Origin: Phoronis australis
Taxonomy: Eukaryota; Phoronida; Phoronidae
NCBI GenBank assembly: GCA_002633005.1
Contig: NMRA01000108.1
Location: 424,500 to 488,499 of the forward strand
Direction of reading: 5' to 3'
Length of the DNA: 64,000 bases
In this document: positions 12,987 through 26,700 of the stretch, in pieces
How positions within the stretch are numbered: position 1 is the first letter of the stretch
Layout of the letters: every line of letters starts with the position of its first letter
The notes under the pieces: model-generated
Told to the model about the DNA's origin: nothing
Seen by the model: the letters and a program-made list of their open reading frames with translations, nothing else
Database searches by the model: none
Translations under genes and position numbers: made by a program

Positions 12987-15900
12987 GCTGGCCTGCTCAA
13001 CACTAATGGTGATCTGATCGGCGCTGCCTCACAACCCCGCGGAGGTGAGTATAATGTTGTGTACTGCCGGTCAACTACGGTCGTTATGGAAACGTAAGAT
13101 GCGGATGCTACGGCTCCTGGGGCAGAGTTTGTTCCCACATGTAATAAGATTATTTTCTAATTTGTTACCCACCCATCGAAAGGTCAATGAATGTTGAATT
13201 TGAGGTGCCAGATGAAACCGGATGAACCATGCAGCTTTGATTGTCATGTCCAGTTAAAATGGGCTATGTCAGTCATTTGTCTTCTGGGGCACATTCTGTA
13301 AAAACATTTTTGGTCAACTGGGGCTAAAAAAGTTCAATAGCTGACTGTCAACTGTCACGATCTTTGTGTATGAATATGAGTTAATTGAAATTCTGCGAAG
13401 CCTGTTTATCTCAGTTGTGATGGCCATGGTATTTCTTCAGTTATTTTACTCATGAATAAGTAACGACCCATCCTTTTATAATTTTTCAATACTGGCTACA
13501 GTGTGTTGCGAATAATAAAAGTTTACCCGAGTGTTAACTATGTATTTCTTCACGTGCTTTGCTTTCGTTGAGAAATAAAATGAATGTAATTGTGCATTCT
13601 GCTGTATTAACCAGGGCTGGTCACTGGGACTACATACCTTTGCTCTGGTTGTGTGGGTGTTGATAACAAAGACTGGAGCCCTTGAGATAATGGTTTGAAG
13701 CTTCAATTATCTCCAGTGCTTTGGTACTCTGAATAGGACCTTTATACAATTCATGTTGGATGTGTTGACAAAGTCCACTGAAGAAAAGAGTTTTGTAACA
13801 GCATGTGAGAGAAAAGTCAAATCTCACTGCTGGTACCCAGGGCAGTGTTCAAATTTGGTTGACATAATGTGCAGGTCCTCGCCAGACTTGAAATTGTGCA
13901 ACCTTTTGGTAAAGTGCTGAAAGAGGCATTTATAGTGAATGAGGAATTTATAAATCCACTGAAGAGGGACGGGGTGTAAAAGTTAGCTTCTCTAATTTTA
14001 GAATTAGAGGGTATTCGGAAGAGTTACAGCTGTTTTGTCCAAAGCGGCATGTACTCTTTGAGGTTGTCACTATGAATTTGCTCCATTGTCACAAAAGCTC
14101 TTCAAATTTGAACTCTGTCATGGAATTGTTTCACCAGGCTCGCAGTTATTGATGAAGTGTAGCTGTGTATATGGTCTGGTTTAACTCCCTTCCACATCTG
14201 ATCCAAACACAGTAATACTGTGGATTATCTTGTTTATGTCTGACAAAGGGGTTAGTTGTTAGATGCGCACGGCTTTTCCAAGAGTTAAGAACATCTACTT
14301 TCACTATCAATTTCAGTCAAATCAGGGATTGCGTGGAGTAAGCGTGCTCATTTTTTTGTCATTTTGTAACTAAAGCTTGTGAGTTTTATTGAGCCATGGG
14401 AATTCCCAAGTCCTTTCAGGAATCTGGATCTATGTAGAGATTGCTGTCTTTGTTGAACTAGTCGACTGGCATAATAAGAAAGGTTGTATTATTAGGTTGC
14501 AAGTCAAGCTCAGTCATCTATCCATGGGATTTAATTGACTATTAGTTGTAACACATGGATTATGTAATGACTGGAGTCGCTAATGAAGCAACAGGCACCT
14601 GTTTAAAGGAAGGTGTTGAGGTACTTACACAGAATCTTTCCCATATTGACAAATCCTTGCTGTGACTGTTCTCAAAATCAAATATCAAGTCTCCCTTTGC
14701 AGCTAACAAATCTTTTAATTCTTGCACCTAAAACTTTGTTTGCCCAATAAGTTTAGGTCGGAGTATGTTGACAACATAACAAGGTGGCCCATGTAGACAC
14801 AATGCAGATAGGTGGTGTCCAGGTGGAAGTATTGGGGGATTCATTGGTTTGCCTGTATTCAGGATATCCCAGGGTAAAGTTTTTTATTACGTTCTGGTGT
14901 AAAGTTAGATGATTACTATTGCTTTGGTTTGTCTTAAGACGGGTAACTGTACACCGTGTAAGATGATGGGGTGCAATTTGCACTTTTTGCGCCACGTTGA
15001 GAAGCAATTAGAAATGCGTGCTACAGTGTCTGATCAGTGTTTTCCACTACATAAAATTCAAACGGAAATTTTGAAATTCGTGAGTTTGTTCGAAAATCCT
15101 TGTCTGTATTGTGTGAGATTTGTATAAACCTTGGAACCAGTGCTCAGGGTTGTCCATGTCCTATTTTAACAGGGCACTGTAACCTTTTTTAATTTCAGTG
15201 CCCTGATTCAATTCTCCCACCCTGTTTTCCACCCGCTGTAAATTTGTTGTGTATAGCGTAAGCCATTTATATCCTGCTGTGTATTGTATAAAACGTGCTC
15301 TCGCTTGTACTTTTCAGATTAGCGAAAGAATAGTATCTTCACCCAAATACGCTCTTAATTACCAAAATTTTCTTCTTTGGGCACTGAACTATGTTTCTAC
15401 ACTTTATGAAGTGGAGAATTCTGATGTGTTGAACCGGTGCCAAGCATCCAAAGTGTTCTGTTTTGTTGAACATCTGACTAAGACTCATCTCATGTGAGTT
15501 CAAATTGTATTGAGTTTTCGAACTCGCTTCGCACAAGCTAAACTTGTCATGGCAAAATCCAAACAATACCGCAACAAAACCTACCAAGTTCTTGAAAAAA
15601 TGGTTTAAACTGACTCATGAGCTGGAGCATCTTTCTCCATTTTTGTACAGTGTCAAGCATGCCATGTGAACGAGGTGTAACTCTTTGGTTTCATCACTAA
15701 CCAGACTATGTTCTTCATTACAGCAATGATCGCCCTGTCAGTAGCTGGCTCCCCAGCATCTCAACAAATGATACTTCCCAAATCATCGTCACCAATGGTA
15801 AGGAAGACCAGTGCTTGTATATCCAATCGCTAAGGCTAATGTTACAAAAATATTCTATCTGTTGCTAACACTGGAAAAGTTTATTTTGTTTTTGTTATTT

Positions 15901-18900
15901 TCTCTAAGTCCCATTCACGTTCTGTATTATAAAATCTGGCCAGCTTAGTACACGATGTGAAAGAGAAATCAAATTTCGTTTTCCCATTTTTCATTACCAA
16001 ATATTAGTACTTCATTGATGCAGAACCATTTTATTTTTTTTTACCATGGTGGAATATTTTGAAGAGTTCAAGTTGTGGGCAATAACCTTAATATAACGTG
16101 TCCGCATTTGGAGAACCAGTTGTTGCCTGTTATTCAGTGGAGAAAGCTGGTTCTCAAAATGCAGGCACGTTATATCAGACTATTACCGAGTAGTAGACTT
16201 TCATAACAGTGTTGGAAACTCTTGAAAAATGAAATGTGTAATTTTGACAATTATTTATGCCGGATGTTGGTAAAATTTTACTGCAGTGAAAATTCTGAAA
16301 GTTATTTAAGTGAGCAAATTAGACACTTGTTTTGACTAGAGGTATAGGGTGGTAACTCGACTCGGAATGACTTCAAGTACTGGTGGAGTTCAGGTTGGAA
16401 TTCCAAAATCTGTTTACTGGTACATTCTTTTTTGTAATTGTTCCATCAGAGTAGATCAGCTCGCGTGTCCAAGTCATTGAAAAATAAATTTAACCTAAAG
16501 GGCACTACACTCACTGTTCATGTCCGAGGTGCAAATTTCATGATACTTACCCATTGTCCTCAATACTAACCAAGCAGTTCTCATTTCAAAGGTGCGGCAC
16601 CTATTTTGATAGCATAGGCTTTTTTAAGGTTGGGCCACTGTACAAGGAGTGGCTCTTAATATAGTTGTTCCTTCAGTGAAAGGCATATGGTTAACTTGTT
16701 CTCCTGATGATGAGAAAACAAAGTAAAGTAATGAGTGATGTTTAACGTGCCGTGGGAGTACTCTTTGTTACATTCCTTAAATACTCGCTAGGTTTGACGT
16801 ATTCATTTTCCCCTGTCATTATGTATTGGTTTAGGATATGGGTGGATTTTTCAGCTGGGTTGCAGGGGATATTTATGCTGGGCTCGTTTTTGTAACTTCG
16901 TATGTGCTGTTGTCTTATCACTTTTCATGTGTCATATTGGCAAGTGAAGAGCAATGGGTGAAATATGTCGACAACATATGTAAGCAACAACAATAATAAA
17001 ATCTTATCACATTCTGCTTCACGGATGCACTATGAAAAAGAGAAAGTGAAATGGAGAGAAAAATCAACTGTTTAACCTCAGTTCATAGGTAATTCTTGGA
17101 GTGGCTGCAGGGCATTTTGATGACATGGAGGATTCAGATGGCTGATGTATGTATTATTCGCTCCACTGAGTGGCTGGCCATCCCTTGTAGACATCCAGGC
17201 GTCACCTCGTTGCTGCCTATTCACAAAGTCCGGAACTGTAGATAGGGTCACAGTGACTAAGGTGATTTGACTTGCTTTTCAGATTCTGGGCACACCGCAG
17301 CGTGTCTTCCAGATTACCAGTCCACAGACAACAGGGGTCGGGTATGGCTCACCTACTACAATACAGGCTCTTCCCTTGAATATACAGAAGAAACGAAACA
17401 GTGATATTTTCGGTGACGAAATGTACACAGAAAGGTATGTCCACGTGTCTGGTGCCTTTTAAAGTTAAGTTCGTTTCTGCTGGGTTTGTGGGATAGCTTG
17501 GTCTTTGTTTAGTGAAAATAATAGTGCCATTTGCATGTATTTTGAAATCCCAGAAATATTTCGTGAAAAAAGTACACTAGATTTATTCATCAAAGGACGT
17601 ATCCCTAGAGGATGCACGAGTACCGGAAAGTTATATCGTCCCTTTTGGCAGACGCTGACACTACACACTCAGTGCAGTACGACACGAGTGCCAGCTCCAG
17701 AGAACACTGGAAATTTTAGTTGGTTGTGAATAATTTTTTGCGATATCCAGGGAAATTTGTAGATCTCGGAATCCCGACAAATTGGTCTCCCCAATTTCAA
17801 AATTTACTTTAAATAGTAAAATTTGCTCGAGAAATACTTAAAGTTATATCCACCAATTGACCCATGGGAACGGCACTGCTGGGGGATTTCTGACAATTTC
17901 TATGACATTATTCCGTACCTTACCTGATTGTCTTTCTTTGAGTATTGTGTGCATTTGAAGTGCCCGTAAAATAAACATTGCATGACTTGTTCAATTACTC
18001 TTTCTTTTTATTTACTCAGACTCAGTTATTGGAATTAGCTCTTATCTTGTTGCCAACCTGGCTAGTGTGAGACCTGCTTAAGTACCTTGTATGCGTGTAG
18101 TTAAAGCCTGTGTACCTGCATATCTTTACTCAAGTGTTTAATGTAAAGACACATCCATCTTGGCTTCACTTATTGGTGCTGGTGGGCTATCTGTTGCATA
18201 TATGCATGTCTCATACTGGGTCTTATGATTGTGTTGTTATCCATTCTTAATGGTTTTCACTTGGTGTTGAAATCAATGCTCCTCACCATCTACCAGTTTG
18301 TGATGGATAAGTCAAGTTTTGTTCACATTTTAATATTTTAGAAATTTGTTCCTCGGATTTGCACTGACCAGTGTTTAATATGCAAAAGCATACGCCTAAT
18401 TCCGTATATAGGCACCCTGTCATGCATTTCCATCGTCCCAGATTGGAACAAATCTTTGCTCTTCATAAAGAAACAATCATTAATAGTGATGTTATGACCT
18501 GTCAAATTTATTTTGAGTAGAGGTACATTGAGCACTGCTTTGATGATTTGAGTTATTATCTTGGGACACCCCATTTGACACAATAGTGTGTGTCAAATGT
18601 GTTTTATGCATGGCGCAAGATATCGAGTCTCGAAATGAGGGGAGTTACCAATTCTCAAAAAATTGCAAACTGGGAATGCACAGACACCTTTAACCTCAGG
18701 ATATGGTAATTCTCTTCTTTCGCACAAAGATAATTGCAAAATTTGTTTTTTTTTCATTTTTCTGGGGCTGATTACTGCTAAGAATGGGAAATTTACTAAA
18801 AGTTGTTTTGTGACATCTACACAGTACAAACCATGCTGGTTGGTGACAGATTAAAATTCGTTGATAATTATTTTTGTGGAGAAATTTGACAAAATACTGT

Positions 18901-21900
18901 TTCACTTGTCGACCATATTGTGTGAAGAATTACCACAGCGATGACCCTGACTTTACACTGGAACAACTTGGTAGCATTCTCCACTCTGTGAAACTCGATG
19001 GTGATAATGACGTATTTCATTGTTGGGCAGTAAACGTATGAAGAAGGGTGAGAAAGGTGGTAAAGGCCTGCGCCACTTCTCTATGAAGGTGTGTGAGAAG
19101 GTGCAGCGTAAGGGGACCACGTCCTACAATGAGGTGGCGGATGAGCTGGTGACAGAGTTCAGCGACCCGCGTAACATGACTGCTTCTGACCAGGTAATGC
19201 ACGCCATCTCAGAGAACTTGTTGTTCTCCTTGGTGCAAATCTGATACTAAGTTGTAATGGTGCTCATTTATCACATCCTGTTCGGAATTTTAGCAGAAGT
19301 AGAAAAGCGGGCAATAGTCACCTGTAGTGGGCCCGAATTTTGAGGACCAGTTTGATGCCTGTCATTCAGTGGAGAAAACTGGTTCTCTAAATGAAGGACC
19401 CCTATAAGTGACTATTACTAAAACACTATGCATGATTGGGCAAATTAAAAGAGAGGGTTGGTAGCACACGTCTGTGCTCAAGTATTACAATTGGTGAATG
19501 ACTTATAACATCGCACCAACCTTATGTCATCATGGCAGCTCATTACGCAGCAGCAAAACTTAATTTGCATGGGATGGCAAACCACTTCTGATGTAAAATT
19601 GTAGTTAGGGTTGTATGCTACTGGCTTACTGACACCCAGCATTGTGGGTAAATACAGACTCAGAAGAGGGCGCTGTGGTGTTTTGGATTTGGCTATTAAA
19701 GTAACAGAACTCGTAAAATGTCTTGAATGTATTAAAAGCTAGCTGAAACGTGGTTTTTAAAAAATGTTTATTGAACACACTTCTTTGTCAGATTTTCCGA
19801 AGGTGATTTTATGGGTGGGATATTATTTATGGACTACGCATTTTCTAGTTTTTGCGTTTTTGAAAATATCCTACAATCCATGTATTAGTAAAGAAGATAA
19901 TTGATTTGTTTGTGATTTCTTGCATTTTGTCAAACTCTTTATTTGGAAGGGTTTCTTAAAAATTCGGTGAAATACTGTTTCTAGCCTCCAGTCAAAGATA
20001 ATCTCATAATTATCCACAAGAGAAGACAACCTATAGGAAAGCTTTGAGGATATGTAGCTTCGCAACTTAACTCTATTCTGTTTCAGCAATACGACCAGAA
20101 AAATATAAGGCGGCGGGTCTACGATGCCCTAAACGTACTAATGGCCATGAATATCATATCCAAGGAGAAGAAAGAGATTAAGTGGATAGGTTTACCAACC
20201 AATTCAGCACAAGAATGTCACAATTTGGAGGTGAGTAGATGTAGGTGTGGCAAGTTAATACACGACCTTGGAATCAGCAAACTGACGGTACTTTGGAAGT
20301 ACTCAAAAACTTTGAAACTGAAATTTAGATTGCATCAGAATGTTGTTGAACGAGAGTTAAACTTTGCAGAAACAGTTTCACTGCAACATGTTGCCCTGGA
20401 AATCAAGAATTGAGAAACTTGGTTCATGTTAAAATTGCACTGAACACCTAGAACCATTTGTTATGGTTTATTGGTATATAGATAAAACTGGGCTGGGAAG
20501 CTAGAGACCTGACTCAAGGGTCTAGCAGCGCACCCTAGTGGGACTCGAACCCACAAACTTGAGTAAAGGAAGGGGACACTTATCCCACCAGGCCACACTG
20601 CCCCACNNNNNNNNNNNNNNNNNNNNNNNNNNNNNNNNNNNNNNNNNNNNNNNNNNNNNNNNNNNNNNNNNNNNNNNNNGAATAACTGCACGAATTCCTG
20701 TTTTGTAGTTGGAGAAACAGAAGCGTCTTGAGCGTATTCGGCACAAGACGCAACAGTTGCAGGAGTTGATACTACAACAGATCGCCTTCAAGAACTTAGT
20801 GCGACGTAACCGAGAGCTGGAGCGCACCCAGGGCCCACCCTCATCCAACTCGGCTATACAGCTGCCCTTCATCATTGTCAACACAAACAAGAAGACTGTC
20901 ATCGACTGCAGCATCTCAAATGACAAGTAAGTTGATCAGTGAGTCCCAGGCTGTGTGAACAATGAAGAGTTCAGGCCACGGAATTTTTTGCCTCAACGCG
21001 TGTGGTCAAGAGACGAATTCTGTGGTTCAGGGAATCTTGTTGACTTTTCCTCAAAAAATTTACTGTGGCGACATATGATTTGCATTATGTGCAGTGAGAG
21101 TTACTCACTGTGGATTTGAGCATTGACAATATTTTTGCGCTATAACACTTATATATTGTAGCAAAATCTAACCGATTGAAGAGACAACATGGAGGACAAG
21201 TAAAATAAAAATTTTTTCAGTAGCACCAAATGAGGGTATTATCATTTTTCAATTCTGTACCATAGCTAGCTTCAGACAATGTTTTGAAGAATTGGAGACC
21301 CTTGACGAAGTAAAAAATATCAATTTTGGCAATAATTTTTCGACAAATTTTGTGACGTTATACTGTACATGAATGGTTAGACTGTTGCATAATGTGAGCA
21401 TCTTGTTCAAAATTTTTAATCTGATTCAGGCTTGGAATTTTCCTCGTTTAAGAGGATTTCCTCTTTTTTGCTTTCGGTTTCCTCTTATTTGATTTCTAGT
21501 TTCCTCTTTTTTGGTCTGTTTTTTATCCTTATGTTGACTTAATTCATGTGAAAACGTTTATTTCAGTTAAATTTTACAACCCCAAAAATATTTCTATCAC
21601 ACAAGCCTATTTGTGGAACAATACATCACTTGGAAAATTTTCCTCTTTTTTAGTCATTAATCATTCCCAGCCCTGCTGATTTTCAGCACAATTACAGAAA
21701 CACTTGTGAACTGAAGATATGTTCATATTTCTAATATTATAATGAGAAGAATAGTTATGGTAAGTTTGGTTAGTTCACTTCACTGGTGAGACTGAGACAA
21801 CACTGTAGCCCATGTACTTATGGTGTTTGTTCTTCATTAACTTGGCGTGACTTTCAGATATGAGTACCTATTCAACTTCAACAACACGTTTGAAATTCAC

Positions 21901-23737
21901 GATGACATCGAGGTGTTGAAGCGAATGGGGATGGCTTTCGGCTTAGAGAAAAGCAAATGCAGCGTGGAGGACTTGAAGAAGGCAGCAAGAATGGTGCCTA
22001 AGGCACTGGAACAATATGTTCACGGTAGGACATCTACGGGTGGCATTAAATGCTAGTATGACAGACATTTCAAGTATCATGTTGGTCTTTTCTTGGGAAA
22101 TCAGGGTTCAGATTGAGCTGAGGCACGAATTGCCACTGAGTGCCTGTTTATGCTAGCACAGTTATGCGTATTTCAAAGTGAGGTTGACTAAGTTCCATCT
22201 CAACCGTTCTTTACCTCCTGCTTCCCCTCTGGGTTCTCAACGGAACTTTGATGCAGTCGGATGAACGTCACTTTTTTGAAAGCTTCCGTAGACGTGAAAA
22301 TGCCTGTAACTATTTGCTTTAAGTTTATTTTAAATTTATATGATTAACGGTCCAAAGTCGTGAGTTAAATTTTTTGTTCTAACCCCGAGATTTAACCATT
22401 CACAAATTGATGAAACTTAATACTGTATTGAGGAAAAGTGATGCCTGCGTATCTCAGAATCTTCCCACCAACTAATAACTTGAAATTTGTTTGCTTCATC
22501 AGAGGGTGCTATAGAGAGCCTTTTGATTACGAGCGCCTATCTTTTTCACTATGTTCAATGACACCCCGCAGCGATTGTTGGTAGGTTCTTTGATGTTGGA
22601 GCCTACCACCAACCATCCCTGTTGAGGGTGTAGCCAGTATTGATTCTTTCACCTCATGCTTGTACCGGTTGCAATCATAATGGGTTGTCACCAAAGGTTC
22701 TCTATAGTACCCTTTGATTTTATCTGGGAGTATGGTTTATGCGTTGTCCCGTGTCTTGACCACAGCAGCTTAGCATACATAGTCAAAACCTGTGTTGTTT
22801 CTTTCCCCTAGAAATGGCTAGTACAAGTACGGGTAACATGTTGGGAGGACCAAGCAGTTCTCGAGCATCAGCTGCAGCAGGCTCTGCCAACTCTTTACTG
22901 GGGTGAGTCGTCATCAGCTGGTCATGTTGCTTGTTGATATGGTTATGAGCATTGTTCTTTGATCTGAAGCAAGCTTTTCAAGTGGTCAGGTGTTGCAGCC
23001 TTCATAGTCACTGATAACAATCCGTTATCAATGATGTTGGCAGTTTTGAATATAACACCACTGTGTGGATGTTGTTGGTACATAACTTGAATTATATTTG
23101 GCAATTTTCTGGAAAGATATGGCCAGATTGATACTTTAAACGTATTGTGCAGTACAAGCCAAAACTATTCAGACAAAATGGCCCATAATTGTTCGTTATG
23201 AGAGCTGGGCGAAAGGCGAATTCACCGTCACAGTAGTCTTTTCCTCATAATCTAGAATGAAAGGGAATGTTAGTAACGTGGCTGCGCCATTTTGTAATAA
23301 AAGGTTCACCACCTTGAGAGTTGTTACCAATCGTTTTGGCTGTTAACAGAATTTGATGTGACAACAAAATTTTGTCTTGTAGCATAGAAACCAACTTGAG
23401 TGTAACTGTTCAAGATGGGTTTAAAAGTTTTACCCTCAAACAATTGTTAAAGTATTGATATCAGTGTTAATAAACCTCATGTTTTGTATTGTTCCTCAGT
23501 AGGGTGACATCTTCAGGCTCTACTCAGTTGCCTCTGGCGCTTCCACTGACATCCACTTCACAGCACCACGACAGCGTTGACACCGAGGTCGCCGTGGCGA
23601 CTAGCTATGGTATCTCGCGCCAGTCGAGCGTCGGCTCCTACTCAGCGCATTCAAGAGCTGCCACGGAAACGCCATCGGAAAATTTCTCGGAAAGTGAATC
23701 TGAACGGTCGAGTCCCATCAACGACATCATCAGCTAG
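12987..23737 (+). CDS. TFDP1: transcription factor DP (E2F dimerisation partner), 5' end missing
   Basis: Nine exons: 12987-13044, 15724-15797, 17283-17434, 19031-19193, 20087-20230, 20709-20926, 21858-22024, 22812-22902, 23500-23737. All have AG/GT borders and continuous phase, giving 434 codons plus TAG. The protein is the obligate partner of E2F factors; the heterodimer binds promoters of cell-cycle genes in the nucleus. Visible residues 1-95 match the DP N-terminus ([16 protein letters not shown]). About 100-180 are the winged-helix DNA-binding domain ([36 protein letters not shown]). About 195-230 are the coiled coil ([14 protein letters not shown]), followed by the DP marked-box dimer domain ([24 protein letters not shown]). 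The tail from about 330 is rich in Ser, Thr and Ala and does not resemble the acidic tail of human DP1. The initiator exon was not found. DP1 and DP2 cannot be told apart; a single pre-duplication gene is likely. Confidence 0.96.
16079..16187. mobile_element. foldback element, family C copy 1
   Basis: About 109 bp that can fold into one long hairpin. The left arm atataacgtg..gagaaccag pairs with the right arm ctggttctc..cacgttatat with about three mismatches. The loop region contains ttattcagtggag. It lies in a TFDP intron. The same arms and loop recur at 19310-19418. Confidence 0.75.
19310..19418. mobile_element. foldback element, family C copy 2
   Basis: Same size and layout as 16079-16187. 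Arms run from aatagtcac to gtgactatt with inner ends gaccagttt and aaactggttctc, and the loop contains gcctgtcattcagtggag. It lies in the intron after the TFDP exon encoding the first half of the DNA-binding domain. Confidence 0.75.
20434..20606 (-). mobile_element. tRNA-derived SINE, copy 1, cut by assembly gap
   Basis: On the minus strand the head shows an A-box-like tggcctggtggg and a perfect B box ggttcgagtcc at tRNA-like spacing, then a conserved body (gacccttgagtcaggtctc) and a tail. The B box and flanks identify an RNA polymerase III SINE head rather than an intact tRNA gene: no cloverleaf is closed and the body continues. An N run starts directly at the head end. Confidence 0.8.
20607..20679. 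other. assembly gap (N run)
   Basis: 73 undetermined bases inside a TFDP intron, abutting the 5' end of a SINE. No exon is lost: the coding phase continues from the exon ending at 20230 to the exon starting at 20709. Confidence 0.99.
21158..21368. mobile_element. MITE-like element, family A copy 3
   Basis: Left end gcaaaatctaaccgatt and right end ttatactgtac. The interior shares gtagcaccaaat with copy 2 and caattttggca with copy 4. It lies in the TFDP intron before the marked-box exon. Non-coding. Confidence 0.6.
22500..22718. mobile_element. foldback element with terminal inverted repeats
   Basis: Ends form an inverted repeat: agggtgctatagagagcc at 22503 against a right end whose complement reads agggtactatagagaacc. 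An inner inverted repeat (ttggtaggttc and gcctaccaccaac) lies in the middle, so most of the 220 bp can fold back. It sits in a TFDP intron and carries no open frame of note. Confidence 0.65.
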
Positions 23738-26700
23738 AGTCTGATGAAAGTGTCTGACCAGGGCACATCTATTGGGAAACTCTGTGGATGGGACGCGTGG
23801 GCTGTCGTTTATTTTTGACTTTCTCCAGCTGATGTGAAGACTGTGTGTTGGAGTGTTTAGACCCCATCAAGTACTATATAGCCAAAAGAAATACAAACAC
23901 CGCGCTGGTATAATGTGCATTTTTCAATGATAGAGCTGTGCTGAGTAGTAACAGACCGGGTGCAGTTGGTGATTGGCTAAAGCAGATGGCAGTACTCCAG
24001 AAAGTGGCCTGCTTATATCATCGCATATGTTCATGTACAGCACTACCGTAGATGTATATATACATATTGTGAGTGGACTTGCCCTTATACTTGCACCAAC
24101 AATACGTTTGAGCAGGTGTATTGATTCAAGTACTTATTAAGTTTCCAAAAGACTGGAAATACACTTTTCAGTCTGGTCAGAGTAAGTTCTGAGCGGACGG
24201 TATATTTTCAGTGATAACACGTTATCTCCAGGTGGTCACGCATAACTCGCTTTATGTCAGTTACCTAGGTTGTGAAGTTGCTCTAATGCACAAAAGTTAA
24301 TTGTTGGTGAAGATAGTTTCGACTGTTTTGGAATTGTTGCAACACATTGACACTGTTGCTTGTTTGATAGATGTCTTCAAACAGGAAATTGAAATTATGT
24401 CACACTGACCTAATTAAGGCGTTGACTTGAATTGTCCTTATTTTACCTCATAATCGTTATAGTGTATTGAATTTTTTTTAATTGTTGTATTTTGCGTTTT
24501 TGAAAACTAGTTAGATTGTAGAGTGTAATTTCCGGTTTATGTCAAATTTCTTGTAATCTCCTTTTGTACGATTAACATTTGTTGCACGAATCTGATACAG
24601 TATCATGTGGCAAGTAACTTGTGCATGCTTGCACGTATTTCACAGAATCATGCTTTGTTTCTTTTATAAAACACGATGAAGCCAAAAAATACTTTTTCAG
24701 GCGATTGATGAAATCCCAAAACACTTCCTGTGTATCATAAAGGTTCGTCTGTCTGGAAGATGTTGACTTTTCATCTCGAGTTCTCGTAGTAATTTGGGAC
24801 TGCTGCTGAGGTTATCGAGAATATTTTGATCTTCATCACATTGATTCAATCATTGGACGCTGTCATGTTTTGAGAATTAATATGTTGAAGCTACTAAAAA
24901 TTAATAGTCTTGCCAGCCTGCCATGGCAAATAACAATAAGTCATTGTTTTTGTATGTAACTGTGCCACACTTGTGAAAGGAGTGCACCTTGTGTTAAGCG
25001 CCCTCTTTAGCCTGGTAACATTACTACAAGTTGTCCCTGTCTTCCGATTGGTTGAAGAGGCAATAAACGTGTGCGTTCTTTTGAAAACCAACTTTTGACA
25101 AGTTTTCGCTGTAAAACCAGTCTCAGCTAGTCGGATTAAAAATGACTTCTGTGCTAGTGAGAACTGGTGAGTTGAGAATGCGTCAGACCGTTTCTGTTAA
25201 GTTGTTTGTCTCGACGTGAGTTTCAGTCACCAATGCAGTGTGGCCGTCAGGGGAATTCCAGGTGATTTTTTTAACTAATTTCATTTCGAACTATTACTAA
25301 AGAAAGTACGCTGATGTGCTTTGAAAGGACAAACTCATTTGCAAAGTAAGTTGGTATTTTTAACACAAGATAGCTGCAAAGTTTCTATATACACTTGCCT
25401 TGCAATATCGTCGTCTACATAAAAGTAGTCTACCCAGTCCTAAACAATGATGCGAATGGTGAACGTTCGTTGGCTTTGCAGTTAATTTCTTCACCACAGG
25501 ATTTTGATGTGATGTCGCTCTCGCAGCAAATAATGTGGGGACAGCTTGTATTTCTTGAGCTAGGATTTTAGGAAACAAAGAACAAAAACATTGTACTTGC
25601 TTGCTAATTTAAACAGTTGCTGACATAACTACAGTGTGCCGTTTGCATTGACACTGTATATAGGATGGGCAGTTCAAATAGGCAAACGAGTATGGTTCAG
25701 GTGGCATATGCATAACTAGACGTGAGTGTTGTGTAGTCAGTTCTGTATTTATTTTGAATTTTGTTTTCCTAATTTAAACCACTATTTATCACAGTTTGCG
25801 TGATGTAATTTGTGCAGAAAGTCATATATTTATAATTGTAAACAGGGACTAGAATGGCTTAGTTGTCTGGGTGTTTTATTTTAGAATCTTTCTAGTGACT
25901 TTCTTTTAAGCTTATTCCTTTCTTGTTAGCTGATTTTTAAAAAAGCGGAGGGCTTACGTTGTTTTTTTTGTGTGGTGCCTCTTTGCCTCTTATTGAACTT
26001 TCCAACTAGTTCTGTCCTTGATTACATGAACATTGTTGCAGAGGTTGAAATTAGTTATGTAAACACGTGTACGCTGACTTTTGATATGTTAAGAATTGAA
26101 AGACTCGCCTTTTCTCTTTATGCCAAAACACTCGACACAAATGCAAATTTTGGATGGCATTGCGTTGTTGAATGCCATGGCTGTTTGGCTGCAGGCAGCT
26201 TGGCTGTGCAAATGAGTACCAGCCGTTACTGAGAAGTAACCCACAATGCACTTGTGACCTGTCCTGGAAAAGTTGAGAGACTCTCACCCACTCTCACTTC
26301 AGAAACTGGAGCCAGCAACTAACCCGGATCATGAAAGATTCACTTTCTAACACTGTTTAGTAAGGTAACTGGAATTTGCCGTAAATATCCAGTTCTCGTC
26401 ATCATTTCATCCTCTGTACGTTTCAAAACATTGCGCATTATCCAGCGTTTTCATTGTGACTAAATAATGCACCCGTTTTGATTGGACCTGTTGTTTGTGT
26501 TGCGATCATAAAGAGAATGTATTTTTGTATGCAGGCTATTATGCCAGGTTATTATGTGTCTGAAGCTACTCGCAGTTGAACTGTGGTTTATATGTGAGAG
26601 GCTTATATTGTGCAAGATGCTACGCGTGTCTTGATGATGTCAAGGTCGCTGGTCCTACCATTCCATCCTATATTGTTTCCACTTCAAGCACTGAAATTTC

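Noticed and set aside
20480-20606. tRNA gene on the minus strand
   Set aside because: A and B boxes are present but no acceptor stem closes, and the sequence runs into a body shared with four other copies, so it is a SINE head.
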